This document shows positions 42,575-50,923 of a stretch of 64,000 bases of DNA, in pieces. Source of the DNA: an archaeon. Its GTDB lineage: Archaea > Thermoproteota > Nitrososphaeria > Nitrososphaerales > Gagatemarchaeaceae. Position numbers and translations under genes: made by a program. How positions within the stretch are numbered: the first letter of the stretch is position 1; each line of letters starts with the position of its first letter. The notes beneath the pieces were generated by a model. The model saw only the letters and a list, made by a program, of their open reading frames with translations. It made no database searches and had not been told where the DNA came from. The stretch covers positions 1 through 64,000 of the forward strand of contig JAKAUC010000018.1 in the NCBI GenBank assembly GCA_021827865.1, read 5' to 3'.

Positions 42575-43192
42575 TTGCCGGACCAGGTGAGCGGCCGGGT
42601 CGCCCTCGCAAACGCCCTCTTCCGGATAGGAGCCCTCCGGTTCGGGAAGTTCAAGCTATCCAGCGGCAAGGTCAGTTCCTACTATCTGGACCTGAGGGTC
42701 GTTCCGAGCGACCCTGAAGCATACGGTCTCGCTATATCGGCCTATCTTGCTGCTGCGAAGGGAATCGGAGAATCCAGCTTCGACGTAGTGGCGGGCGTCG
42801 CTACGGCTGGGGTGACCATCTCATCTCCCCTCGCCTACGTCCTCAAGAAGCCGATGGTCTACGTGAGGAAGGAGGAGAAGGGGCACGGCCTCGGGAAGCT
42901 GGTCGAAGGTGCGGTCAACCCGGGATGGCGGGCCTTGGTCATCGACGACCTGGTGACTACAGGAGGGAGCGTCATCTCGTCGGTGGAAGCGCTGAGAAGC
43001 GTGGGGTGTGTGGTCAGGGACGCCTTAGTTCTTGTGGACAGGCTGGAAGGAGGAGGGGCGAACCTCGCGCGGGCAGGGGTCAGGCTCAGCGCCTTCGCAG
43101 ACATCACGGAGCTTGTCGAGACCCTCCACGGCCAGGGGAAGATCACCAAGGCGGACCTCCAGGCTGTGCTCAAGCAGATGGAAGGAAAATAG
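42575..43192 (+). CDS. pyrE: Orotate phosphoribosyltransferase
   Basis: The protein has 205 residues with a TTG start and a GGAGGGGTG ribosome site. It converts orotate and PRPP to OMP. RFGKFKLSSGKVSSYYLDLR is the orotate loop region, KKPMVYVRKEEKGHG the flexible catalytic loop, and ALVIDDLVTTGGS the PRPP signature. First gene of pyrE-pyrD-pyrF, with the pyrD ATG directly after its stop. Confidence 0.95.
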   Translation: MPDQVSGRVALANALFRIGALRFGKFKLSSGKVSSYYLDLRVVPSDPEAYGLAISAYLAAAKGIGESSFDVVAGVATAGVTISSPLAYVLKKPMVYVRKEEKGHGLGKLVEGAVNPGWRALVIDDLVTTGGSVISSVEALRSVGCVVRDALVLVDRLEGGGANLARAGVRLSAFADITELVETLHGQGKITKADLQAVLKQMEGK

Positions 43193-44107
43193 ATGGAAGC
43201 TAGCGCAATCGAGGTACAAATGGGAAGTCTGCGCTTCGCCAACCCCACGGCGCTGGCCTCGGGCGTGCACGGAAGCTCCCTGTCGAAGGTGTTGCAGGCA
43301 CTGAAGATGGGAGCAGGTGCGGCGGTCACGAAGTCGATCGGAGTGGTGCCGCGAGAAGGTTACCCAGACCCGACCATGGTCGAAGTCGAGGGCGGGATGG
43401 TCAATGCAGCCGGGCTCCCTAACCCTGGAGCGGCGATGTTCTCCGAGCAGCTGGCCGAGGTGGAAGGAAAGAGCCTCCCGATTGTAGTCTCAGTCTTCGG
43501 AGCAGACGAAGCGGAGTTCACATCTGCGGTCAGGGCCCTGGATGGGAACGACTTCGTCGCCTATGAGCTCAACCTAAGCTGCCCGCACGTGTCGGGGGTC
43601 GGCATCGAGGTCGGGCACCTCCCCGAGGAGGTGAGCAGGGTCACCAAGGCCGTGAAAGCTGCCACGGGCAAGCCGGTGTTCGCCAAGCTATCCCCCAACA
43701 CGGAGAGACTGGTCGAGGTCGCCCAGGCGGCGGTGGATGCGGGGGCCGATGGCCTGACGGCCATCAACACGGTGAGGTCGTTCCCAATTGATATCGTGAA
43801 AGGGGGGCCCGCCCTCTCGCATGGCTTCGGTGGCCTGTCTGGGGCGGCGATAAGGCCCATAGCACTGCGCTGCGTCTACGAGCTGAGGGAGCAGTTGGGC
43901 GTCCCCATCGTCGGGTGCGGCGGGGTGGGGACATGGGAGGACGCGGTGCAGTTCTTCCTGGCTGGTGCGAACATGGTCCAGCTAGGTACCTCGACAATCA
44001 AGAGGTTTGACAGATTCAACGATGTCAACCTGGGGATCATCTCTTACATGAAGAGGAAGGGTTTTGCAAAGCTTGAAGACCTTGTCGGGCGGGCGCACGC
44101 CAGATGA
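43193..44107 (+). CDS. pyrD: Dihydroorotate dehydrogenase
   Basis: The protein has 304 residues. It oxidises dihydroorotate to orotate using FMN. Family features are FANPTALASGVHGSS, AGAAVTKSIGVVPREGYPDP, YELNLSCPHV, KPVFAKLSPN, INTVR and the C-terminal GCGGVGTWEDAVQFFLAGANMVQLGT FMN-phosphate site. It most resembles soluble class 1 enzymes (1A/1B). The electron acceptor is not shown; no pyrK is nearby. Confidence 0.94.
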   Translation: MEASAIEVQMGSLRFANPTALASGVHGSSLSKVLQALKMGAGAAVTKSIGVVPREGYPDPTMVEVEGGMVNAAGLPNPGAAMFSEQLAEVEGKSLPIVVSVFGADEAEFTSAVRALDGNDFVAYELNLSCPHVSGVGIEVGHLPEEVSRVTKAVKAATGKPVFAKLSPNTERLVEVAQAAVDAGADGLTAINTVRSFPIDIVKGGPALSHGFGGLSGAAIRPIALRCVYELREQLGVPIVGCGGVGTWEDAVQFFLAGANMVQLGTSTIKRFDRFNDVNLGIISYMKRKGFAKLEDLVGRAHAR

Positions 44108-44850
44108 ATTCTGACAGGATGGCGCACAGCTTCAGAGAGCGGGTCCTTGAAGCCTCGCGGCGGAGGGGCTCGAAGGTCGTCCTCAACCTCGACTTCGCCG
44201 GCCCCTACGAAGGAAGGCTCGACAATGCTGTGCGAGTGCTCAACGAGACCAAGGAGCACCTGGCCGCGGTCAAGGTGAACCACCACCTGCTGCTTCCGTT
44301 CGGTCTCCAGGGCATAAGGGCTGTCATCGACATCTGCAAGGAAGAAGGGCTCCCCCTGATCGCGGACCTGAAGATGAACGACATAGAGTCCACCAACCTG
44401 AACATAGTCGACTCGCTCCTCGGTTACGGCTTCGACGCCGTCATAGCGAACCCCTTCGTAGGGAAGGCAGAGGGCCTGGGAAAGGCGATCGAGAGGATCC
44501 ACTCCAAGAACGGAGGGATACTCCTCCTGGTCTACATGAGCCACAAGGGGGCGGACGAAGGGTATTCACTCCGCCTCGAAGGGGGCGAACCGCTGTACCG
44601 GGTATTTGCCAGAAGGGCAAAGGAGTGGGGTGCGGACGGGGTGATAGTCTCCGCCAAGTCCGCAGAGAAGATAGTCGAAACCAGGCAGATCGTGGGGAGG
44701 GAGTGTCTGATATTCTCGCCCGGAGTCGGTGTCCAGGGGGGCGACGCTTCCGCAGGCATCGCGGCGGGCGCGGACTTCGTCCTAGTGGGGAGGACGATCA
44801 CAGAGTCTCTCGACCCGGCGAAGACTGCAGCCGAGCTGAAGTCGGTCTAG
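44104..44850 (+). CDS. pyrF: Orotidine 5'-phosphate decarboxylase
   Basis: The protein has 248 residues. It turns OMP to UMP, the last step of the pathway. VVLNLDFAGPYEG, the catalytic LIADLKMNDIESTN (Lys-x3-Asp style) and LIFSPGVGVQGGDASAGIAAGADFVLVGRTI are diagnostic. The start overlaps pyrD by 4 nt, so translation is probably coupled. Confidence 0.94.
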   Translation: MNSDRMAHSFRERVLEASRRRGSKVVLNLDFAGPYEGRLDNAVRVLNETKEHLAAVKVNHHLLLPFGLQGIRAVIDICKEEGLPLIADLKMNDIESTNLNIVDSLLGYGFDAVIANPFVGKAEGLGKAIERIHSKNGGILLLVYMSHKGADEGYSLRLEGGEPLYRVFARRAKEWGADGVIVSAKSAEKIVETRQIVGRECLIFSPGVGVQGGDASAGIAAGADFVLVGRTITESLDPAKTAAELKSV

Positions 44851-44970
44851 GGCCGGGTCGCCCCGCTGCGCCAGCCTGAAGAGCAGCGCTCCATGTCGCC
44901 CGGGAAGCCGACAGCTAATGGCTGGGCCTGGTCCCTCGCGGCGCTCGAGGCGAACTGGCCGCGGGACTTA

Positions 44971-45435
44971 CTAGGTCGGGGCCTCGGAGGAGTAGTAGTC
45001 CCAGATTCGCTTCTGCGCCTCCTTGACGTAGTTCATCTCGGCCGCGGATAGCCGGGGGTCCGAAGCTCTGGAATAGGGACGCCTCAGCGACTGTGGGAGT
45101 TCGTCGTCGCAGAAGAAGCCCCCGCCTGGAAAACCGGTGTCCTTGCGGACGATGATGGCGGCGAAACCGGGAGCCCCCCTGGCGTATTCCTCCCTGTCCA
45201 CCGCGACGATGGCGTCGAAGAGCGCCTTCCCCCTCGAAACCCCCATTATCTTCATCAGCTGCCCATAGGCGAGGGTCCCACGTGACCCGGCCGCCCTGAC
45301 GAGTTCCCGCCTCAGTTCTCCCAGATCGGGCGAAGCTATCCCTCCCCACTCATGGCCCCGGACGCCGCAGCGCCGCAGCATCTCACTACCAAACCATCGA
45401 CCCTGTGCGACAATTCGTCCCCCAATCTCCCTCAA
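44971..45435 (-). CDS. Hypothetical protein with LAYGQL-type helical core
   Basis: The protein has 154 residues; an ATG at 45381 is an alternative start. The middle (LVRAAGSRGTLAYGQLMKIMG, then LFDAIVAVDREEYARGAPGFAAIIVRKDTGFPGGGFF) resembles small proteins scattered in bacteria and archaea that pair a winged-helix-like part with a VVxKxTGxPGxGFF strand. The role of that family is unknown to me. It is monocistronic. Confidence 0.6.
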   Translation of the reverse strand: MREIGGRIVAQGRWFGSEMLRRCGVRGHEWGGIASPDLGELRRELVRAAGSRGTLAYGQLMKIMGVSRGKALFDAIVAVDREEYARGAPGFAAIIVRKDTGFPGGGFFCDDELPQSLRRPYSRASDPRLSAAEMNYVKEAQKRIWDYYSSEAPT

Positions 45436-45472
45436 ATCATCCAGGGGCTTGCCAGTGGCGCCTGGGAGAAGC

Positions 45473-45985
45473 TCAGGACTCCAGGCTCTTGGCCACTTTG
45501 AACTGGTCGCCGACCACCGACCGCATATTGAGCAGGCCGAGCGGCTTGCCGTGGTCGGTCACGAACAGCGTCCTTATCTTGCGCTTCGCCATCAGCTTAA
45601 TTCCTTCGGACAGCGGCTCGTCGGCCTCGATGGAGACCATGGGGGAGGTCATTATCTTCCTCACGGGCACCACGGATGCGACCAGGTCGTCCGCCGCCAC
45701 GTGGTTCAGTATGTCTCGTTCAGTCATAATCCCCTTCGGCTCTCCGTTCACGAGGACCAGTATGTTCCCTGCGCCCTTGTCGCGCATCTTCTGGGCTGCT
45801 CTCAGGACCGACTCGTTGGCGTCGATCATCAGAGGGTCGGTTTTCACGAAGCTCCTGACGGTCGGGGCTTTGGTCTCGGCCGCTTCGATCCAGAATGTGA
45901 GCGAATACTGGCAGCTCGGGCACTCCTCGGGGGTTCTGTCTCCTTCAAAGACATACCCGCACCGGTAGCATTGCCACTTTGCCAT
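45473..45985 (-). CDS. CBS-domain protein with rubredoxin-like zinc finger
   Basis: The protein has 170 residues. An N-terminal rubredoxin-like zinc knuckle (CYRCGYVFEG...CPSC) precedes two CBS domains (about 43-100 and 105-165; NESVLRAAQKMRDKGAGNILVLVNGEPKGIMTERDIL and DEPLSEGIKLMAKRKIRTLFVTD). CBS pairs sense adenosyl ligands such as AMP or SAM. The metal site may link redox or metal state to that sensing. Target unknown. Confidence 0.85.
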   Translation of the reverse strand: MAKWQCYRCGYVFEGDRTPEECPSCQYSLTFWIEAAETKAPTVRSFVKTDPLMIDANESVLRAAQKMRDKGAGNILVLVNGEPKGIMTERDILNHVAADDLVASVVPVRKIMTSPMVSIEADEPLSEGIKLMAKRKIRTLFVTDHGKPLGLLNMRSVVGDQFKVAKSLES

Positions 45986-46013
45986 CCCTGAAAAAATGGC
46001 GGGCCGTAGTATA

Positions 46014-46325
46014 TTAAGAGCGTGGGGAGCCGCCGAGGGCAGCGTTTGGGGGGCCGTGCGCGTCGGGGCCGCTCGGCGTCTGGGCGATGAGCAATCTCGC
46101 CCTCCGCTGGCAGAGAGATGCTTTGTCGGTGTAGTCTCTCCATGTGGCGTAGTTCGCCTCCACCTTGGAGAGCAGCAGCAGGATCTCCGCGGCCTGAAGA
46201 TAGCGCGCGGTCGCGGTCTCCTTATCGCCGGCCTTCTCCGCGGCCTCCGCGTCAGAAATCAGCTGTTGTGCGTACCAACTCAGCTTCTGGGCGCGGCTCA
46301 TCGGGGGCCTGGGGGCCGGTTGCAT
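46014..46325 (-). CDS. Stand-alone MIT-domain-like protein
   Basis: The protein has 103 residues. A three-helix pattern with AEAAEKAGDKETATARYLQAAEILLLLSKVE and DYTDKASLCQRRARLL matches the MIT domain that Vps4/CdvC ATPases use to grip ESCRT-III tails. No AAA domain follows; the C-terminal 25 residues are Pro/Gly-rich. An adaptor for the CdvB protein at 28629-29276 is a reasonable inference. An ATG at 46301 is an alternative start. Confidence 0.62.
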   Translation of the reverse strand: MQPAPRPPMSRAQKLSWYAQQLISDAEAAEKAGDKETATARYLQAAEILLLLSKVEANYATWRDYTDKASLCQRRARLLIAQTPSGPDAHGPPNAALGGSPRS

Positions 46326-46407
46326 GTCCTCCGGATGGGATCGCAGGAGGCAAAAGAACGGCGTGTCGAATTCCTTAGACGATTGGGAGAAGTAGGCGAG
46401 TCATGCC

Positions 46408-46899
46408 TCAGCTGAACTTGATGGTCATGCCTACGGCTATCCCGTTGGCGGCCGCGAAGCCCCCCTGGGCTTCGATGACGTAGTTGGCCTCGGCGGTGGG
46501 CGTGTAGACTGTGCAAGTGCCGCTGTTGTAGCAGGGGGGAGCGGAAGCCACGAGGTAGACGACCTGACCGGAGTCCCCCGTTGCGTTTATCCAGATTATG
46601 TCGAGGCTGGTGTTGGTGTCGTACATCCAGAAGGCCCACTTGCCGTAGGTTGGGAACGCGAAGAGCATGGTGGTGGCGTCCGTCACCCTCCTGTTCATGA
46701 GCCCGGACTCCCTCTCCGCCTGCGTCGTTGCCGTGAAGTTGAATTCGAACGTCTTTCCATTGAGCGCGAAGGCCGAAGGCACAGGGGTGCTGACGCTCCC
46801 GGGCTGAGAGTACGTCGAATAGACATTGTAGGCCAGCAGGGCGACCCCGGAGACGCCCAGCAGGACTATCACCAGCAAGGCCGCCTTCACCCAGGACAC
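46408..46899 (-). CDS. Membrane-anchored DUF192 protein
   Basis: The protein has 163 residues. A single N-terminal helix (about 5-26) is followed by a DUF192 domain: FEFNFTATTQAERESGLMNRRV, MLFAFPTYGKWAFWMYDTNTSLDIIWIN and the final ANGIAVGMTIKF. It is predicted to face outward. DUF192 proteins have no established activity; a lipid- or sugar-linked role is guessed for some. Confidence 0.82.
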   Translation of the reverse strand: MSWVKAALLVIVLLGVSGVALLAYNVYSTYSQPGSVSTPVPSAFALNGKTFEFNFTATTQAERESGLMNRRVTDATTMLFAFPTYGKWAFWMYDTNTSLDIIWINATGDSGQVVYLVASAPPCYNSGTCTVYTPTAEANYVIEAQGGFAAANGIAVGMTIKFS

Positions 46900-46987
46900 C
46901 GGGGAGGTTCGGCCAGAGGGGCTATTTTATGCCGTTGGCGGAGGAGGTGGAAGTCTGACCCGGGAGCATGGCCACATCCCGCGCTTG

Positions 46988-46996
46988 TTTTTTAAG
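46988..46996 (+). promoter_or_regulatory. TATA-like element before wHTH gene
   Basis: TTTTTTAAG is centred about 35 nt before the ATG at 47028 and supports that start over one 20 codons upstream. Confidence 0.4.
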
Positions 46997-47027
46997 TGAG
47001 CATCGGGGAAACGGTCAGAGAGACTCA

Positions 47028-47645
47028 ATGTCGGCCCGCGAGGACGGTCCTGTCGATGGTGGATTGGAGAACCCCAGAGACGCCGAAGTGCTGAGGACGA
47101 TAGAGGACGAAAGGCTTGCAGTCTTCACCTTCGACGGGCTGAGACGAATCACCAGGACGCATCCGGAGACGCTCTCAAGGGCCTTGGAAAGACTGGAGGA
47201 GAGCGGCGCGATTGTGAGATCACCTGAGGGATATAGCCTCGCAGAGAAGGCGAAGGGGATGCCCCCTTTCAGGCGCGCAGCTGCGGGCTCCAAGAGCATA
47301 CCTGTGCTGCACACCTATCTGCCGTACCCGGGTAGCGCCTCGAGGATTGCCGACGCCCTGAAGGGCAGGTGGTTCGACAACGCCAGGTGGGTCGGGATGG
47401 CGGAGGAAGACGGCGGGTTCGTCATGAAATGGGTTACAGCCGATGGGACGGCTTTGATCGATGCGAAATTCACCTCGGGTCAGCTCGACATCGAAGCCAA
47501 GGTCTCGCGCGACTCTGACCTCCCCAAGGCGGTGCGTGCGGCCCACCAACTGGTAGGGAGGATCTCTAGGCTCTATGGCGGCGAGAGACCGGTGAACAGG
47601 ACCGGGTTCATGCGCATAGGGCACTTCGCGCCCTCCGCCATGTGA
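47028..47645 (+). CDS. Winged-helix protein of unknown target
   Basis: The protein has 205 residues from the ATG at 47028. An N-terminal winged helix (LRTIEDERLAVFTFDGLRRIT, THPETLSRALERLEESGAIVRSPEGYSLAEK) is followed by an alpha/beta domain with GFVMKWVTADGTALIDAKFTSGQLDIEAKV and a helix QLVGRISRLYGG. It is a likely transcription regulator; ligand and targets are unknown. It is 54 nt before the HtrA gene. Confidence 0.6.
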   Translation: MSAREDGPVDGGLENPRDAEVLRTIEDERLAVFTFDGLRRITRTHPETLSRALERLEESGAIVRSPEGYSLAEKAKGMPPFRRAAAGSKSIPVLHTYLPYPGSASRIADALKGRWFDNARWVGMAEEDGGFVMKWVTADGTALIDAKFTSGQLDIEAKVSRDSDLPKAVRAAHQLVGRISRLYGGERPVNRTGFMRIGHFAPSAM

Positions 47646-47699
47646 CCGGGTATCTTCCAAACCCCCTCAACAAGTAGCTCCCCCTCCTGAGCGACTGCG

Positions 47700-48632
47700 A
47701 TGATTCAAGACACCGTGAAAGGGAGCGGAGGAGAGCGGCTGCTGCAGTCGTTCTCGGAAGCTGTGACAGAGCTGGCAGAACGCGTCTCGCCGTCGGTGGT
47801 GAGCGTAGGCACAGGGGAGAGGAGCGGGAGCGGCGTCGCCTGGTCCGGAGAAGGTATCGTCGTCACCGCAAGCCATGTAGTTGGTCGTTCGGCTTCGCCC
47901 ACCGTGACTCTGTCTGGGGGACGGAAGGCCCAGGCAAGCCTGGTGGGCTTGGACCCCTACCTCGACGTGGCGGCCCTGCGGGTCGATTCAGATGGGTTAT
48001 CCCCGTTGGCCCGGGGGACCGCGGAAGGGGTCCGGGTCGGGCAATTCGTCCTCGCTCTCGCGAACGCCACAGGCAATGGAGTCTCTGCCACCTCAGGAAT
48101 CGTCACTGGCGCCAGGAGGAGCGCTCGGGGATTCTGGGGCGTCAGGATAGACGACGCCGTGGTGACAGATGCGAGGCTGAACCCAGGCTATTCGGGCGGG
48201 CCGCTGGTAGACTCGTCGGGGCGCCTCCTCGGCTTGAACGTCGCCTACTTCGCCGGCCGGGGGGTCGCTGTGTCGGTGGACTCCTTGGAGGAGGCAGTGG
48301 CCAGGATGTCGAAGGACGGCGGCGCGAAGAGGGGCCGCCTGGGGGTCGTGGTCGAGCCCATAGAGCTTCCGCAAGGGGTGTCAAGACTGCCCGGGGTCGA
48401 CCAGGACGAGGCGCTTCTCGTGAAGTCCGTGGAGCCTGGTTCCCCCGCCAGGGATTCGGGCGTGGCCCTGGGCGACATCATCCTCAGCCTCGGCGGGACC
48501 AAGGCCACTGACGAGTACTCTCTGTACAGGGCGCTCGGAGGGGACGTGGTCGGGAAGGGCGTGGCGCTGCGGATCCTGAGGGCTGAGAAGGTAGCCGAGC
48601 TTCAGGTGACGCCCAGGGAGGCCGAGGCATGA
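47700..48632 (+). CDS. HtrA/DegP-like serine protease with PDZ domain
   Basis: The protein has 310 residues. A trypsin-like domain has His59 (VVTASHVV), Asp89 (DPYLDVAALR) and Ser165 (NPGYSGGPL; the usual GNSGGP has Tyr for Asn), so the triad is complete. A PDZ domain follows at about 215-305 (VKSVEPGSPARDSGVALGDIILSLGG). No signal peptide or membrane helix is seen, so a cytosolic or leaderless role is implied, unlike most HtrA proteins. Protein quality control is inferred. Confidence 0.88.
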   Translation: MIQDTVKGSGGERLLQSFSEAVTELAERVSPSVVSVGTGERSGSGVAWSGEGIVVTASHVVGRSASPTVTLSGGRKAQASLVGLDPYLDVAALRVDSDGLSPLARGTAEGVRVGQFVLALANATGNGVSATSGIVTGARRSARGFWGVRIDDAVVTDARLNPGYSGGPLVDSSGRLLGLNVAYFAGRGVAVSVDSLEEAVARMSKDGGAKRGRLGVVVEPIELPQGVSRLPGVDQDEALLVKSVEPGSPARDSGVALGDIILSLGGTKATDEYSLYRALGGDVVGKGVALRILRAEKVAELQVTPREAEA

Positions 48633-48774
48633 CGCGTCGCGACTTCCTGGCATCGCTTCCGAAGGAACCCAGCTTCCCTCAGCCGGGAGGCCCCCGGGAG
48701 CCCCTCCCACCGCTCCGGCCGCCGTTCTAGACAGGCCCAGCGGGGTTGATTAGGGGGCTTAGCGGAAGGCACCT

Positions 48775-49233
48775 GTGAGCGAAATCAAGGCGAAGACGCC
48801 CCACGGCGAAATCACGATAGACCAGCTCGCGGCTATCCAGCCCGGGATGGCCGCCCTCATGAAGGAGACGGGGGACAGGTTCACGCAGACATATTATGCG
48901 GCAAAGGGAGGCAACTGGAAGCTGGCGGCCCACCACCTGAACCAGGTGAGGGCATCTTTCAGAACCGCGAAGGTGACCCGGCCCAAGTACGCGGAAGACC
49001 TCGCGGCGTTCGACAGCGAGTATCTCCTCCCCATTTTCCAGGCGATCCATGCCCAGGAGTGGGGGGAGTTCGAGAAGGCGTTCAGGAAGGGCGAGGTGGG
49101 CTCCGACATATACCACGACAAAAGAGGATACCCGCACATCAGATACGTACTCCCGAAGGATCCTCCGGCCAACTTGTACCTGGGCCCTCCCGAAAAGTTC
49201 AGGAGGGAGCAGGTCGACTCCGAAAGCTCGTAG
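48775..49233 (+). CDS. Helical protein of unknown function
   Basis: The protein has 152 residues and a GTG start. A helix-rich region (DQLAAIQPGMAALMKETGDRFTQTYYAAKGGNWKLAAHHLNQVRASFRTA and KYAEDLAAFDSEYLLPIFQAIHAQEWGEFEKAF) is followed by YHDKRGYPHIRYVLPKDPP. Small helical-bundle proteins with this GNWxLA pattern occur in varied bacteria, but no activity is known to me. His and Tyr residues could bind metal or haem. Confidence 0.6.
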   Translation: MSEIKAKTPHGEITIDQLAAIQPGMAALMKETGDRFTQTYYAAKGGNWKLAAHHLNQVRASFRTAKVTRPKYAEDLAAFDSEYLLPIFQAIHAQEWGEFEKAFRKGEVGSDIYHDKRGYPHIRYVLPKDPPANLYLGPPEKFRREQVDSESS

Positions 49234-49353
49234 CCGAGTCTGCCGGCGCGGGAGATATTCCCAAGGCAGCGAAGGACGGGACCGGGCGGAACCGTATGGC
49301 CACATCAAGGCGGCATATGTAATTTATAGCGGCGAGACAGAGCAAACTCAGTA

Positions 49354-50892
49354 ATGCAGAGCTCGACTGTCGATACGGACCTCCTTCAAAGGTTCGATTC
49401 GGAGGTCATGGCCAGGGTTCCTCAGTTGAGGGATGGGACGGTTAGTAATCCCACCCCCCTGGTTGAGGTGACGGACGACTTCATCCGTTGCGCCGACTCG
49501 GAATACGGAGTGAGACTGAGTGGGAAGGGTGTCAGGGTGTTCCTCAAGATGGACTCCAAGCTCGTTGGGGGATCGGTCAAGGTCAGGCCCGCCGTCGCAA
49601 TCCTGCGCGACGCGATAGCTTCGGGGAGGCTGACCAAGGGTCAGACCGTCTTCGAGGCGACGTCGGGCAACTTCGGCCTCGCCCTGGGCACCCTCAGCAG
49701 GCTCGGCCTGGACGTAGTAGTCCTAGTCTCGAGGAGGCTGCAGCAGGGGGTGATTGACGGTCTGCGCTCGAGCGGGGCCAAGCTTGTGAACCTGGACATA
49801 GACATCTGCCCTGCCCCTGGGCTTGGGGACGCGAACCTGGCCGCCGCGAAGGGCATCGCGTCCAGCGTCAGGCAGCAGCTCGCCGAGCTCGGGCTGGACC
49901 CGGCGAAGTTTGATGGGGCAAGGGGAGAAGTAGAAGGCTTGCTCGCAAGGCAGGACGCGATCGGGCTGGCAAAGCTGCTGGCCACGTCCTATGGCGGCTT
50001 CTGCACCGCGCAGTATGAGAATGACCTGAATGTGGAGACCCATAGGATGGTGACCGGGCCGGAGATAGATATGCAGTTGCGGGAGAAAGGCGCCTCTCTT
50101 GGAGGGGCGGACTTCGTCTGCGCCTTCGGCACAGGGGGGACAGCAACCGGAGTGAGCAGATACGTCCGCGCCGAGCATCGGAGGAAGGGCGTCAGAGTGA
50201 TCTTCCCGGTCGCTGGCCAGGACGTCGCCGGGATCAGGACCAGGGAGAAGGCGGCGGGCCTGAAGTTCTACGAACCTGACTCCTACGCTGGAGAGCACGA
50301 AGCGGACTTCGAAGAAGCGAGCAAGTTCTTCGAGTTCATGAACAAGAAGGGGCACGACATCGGTGAGAGCGGGGCGCTGGCGCTCTACGCGGTCATGCAG
50401 CTGGCGAACTTTGGGACCGGGACGAAGTTCGTGGTGATGGTTGCCGACGGCTCCTCCAAGTACCTCTCAGAGGTCAGCGCGGTGGCCAAGAGGGGCAGGA
50501 GGGACCAAGTCAGGCTGGACGAGGCTGCGTCGAGCATCAAGGAGTATGGAGGGATCGTCTGGGTCCACAACATGTTCGTGCCGAGGGACGAGGGGAGGAG
50601 CGTCATCGCCTCTGCCCTGGGGGTGGAGGAGGAGAGCATCAGGGTGGCGAACGTGAGGGACGTCCAGGCCGTGCTCAACGGGGTCGAGCCGTCAGAGGAG
50701 TTCGAAGGGCTGCTGCATGGAGACGACAAGCCGCTCCTACTGGTATGCGTCGCCGGGAGCACGTCGATGATGATCGCCAAGGTGCTGGAGAGGAGGGGGG
50801 TCGCTGCCGAGAGCCTCGTCGGCGGCATATCAGGACTGCCTGGGTCCAAGGGGAGGCAGATGTTCGACCTCGTCCAGATTGCAGGGAAGTGA
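49354..50892 (+). CDS. PLP-dependent cysteine synthase-like enzyme fused to rhodanese-like domain
   Basis: The protein has 512 residues. The N-terminal domain is fold-type II PLP: K76 in LVGGSVKVRPA is the Schiff-base lysine, with ATSGNFGLALG and CAFGTGGTATGVSRY loops binding substrate and cofactor. An insert of about 60 residues (165-225) sits between. Residues about 395-512 look rhodanese-like, with Cys465 in a CVAGSTS active loop and a GGISGLPG end. A link of cysteine or serine chemistry with sulfur transfer is inferred. TATA-like ATTTATAG about 30 nt upstream. Confidence 0.82.
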   Translation: MQSSTVDTDLLQRFDSEVMARVPQLRDGTVSNPTPLVEVTDDFIRCADSEYGVRLSGKGVRVFLKMDSKLVGGSVKVRPAVAILRDAIASGRLTKGQTVFEATSGNFGLALGTLSRLGLDVVVLVSRRLQQGVIDGLRSSGAKLVNLDIDICPAPGLGDANLAAAKGIASSVRQQLAELGLDPAKFDGARGEVEGLLARQDAIGLAKLLATSYGGFCTAQYENDLNVETHRMVTGPEIDMQLREKGASLGGADFVCAFGTGGTATGVSRYVRAEHRRKGVRVIFPVAGQDVAGIRTREKAAGLKFYEPDSYAGEHEADFEEASKFFEFMNKKGHDIGESGALALYAVMQLANFGTGTKFVVMVADGSSKYLSEVSAVAKRGRRDQVRLDEAASSIKEYGGIVWVHNMFVPRDEGRSVIASALGVEEESIRVANVRDVQAVLNGVEPSEEFEGLLHGDDKPLLLVCVAGSTSMMIAKVLERRGVAAESLVGGISGLPGSKGRQMFDLVQIAGK

Positions 50893-50923
50893 GCAGGCCC
50901 GGTAGGGGAGCCCCGGGGCGGGA

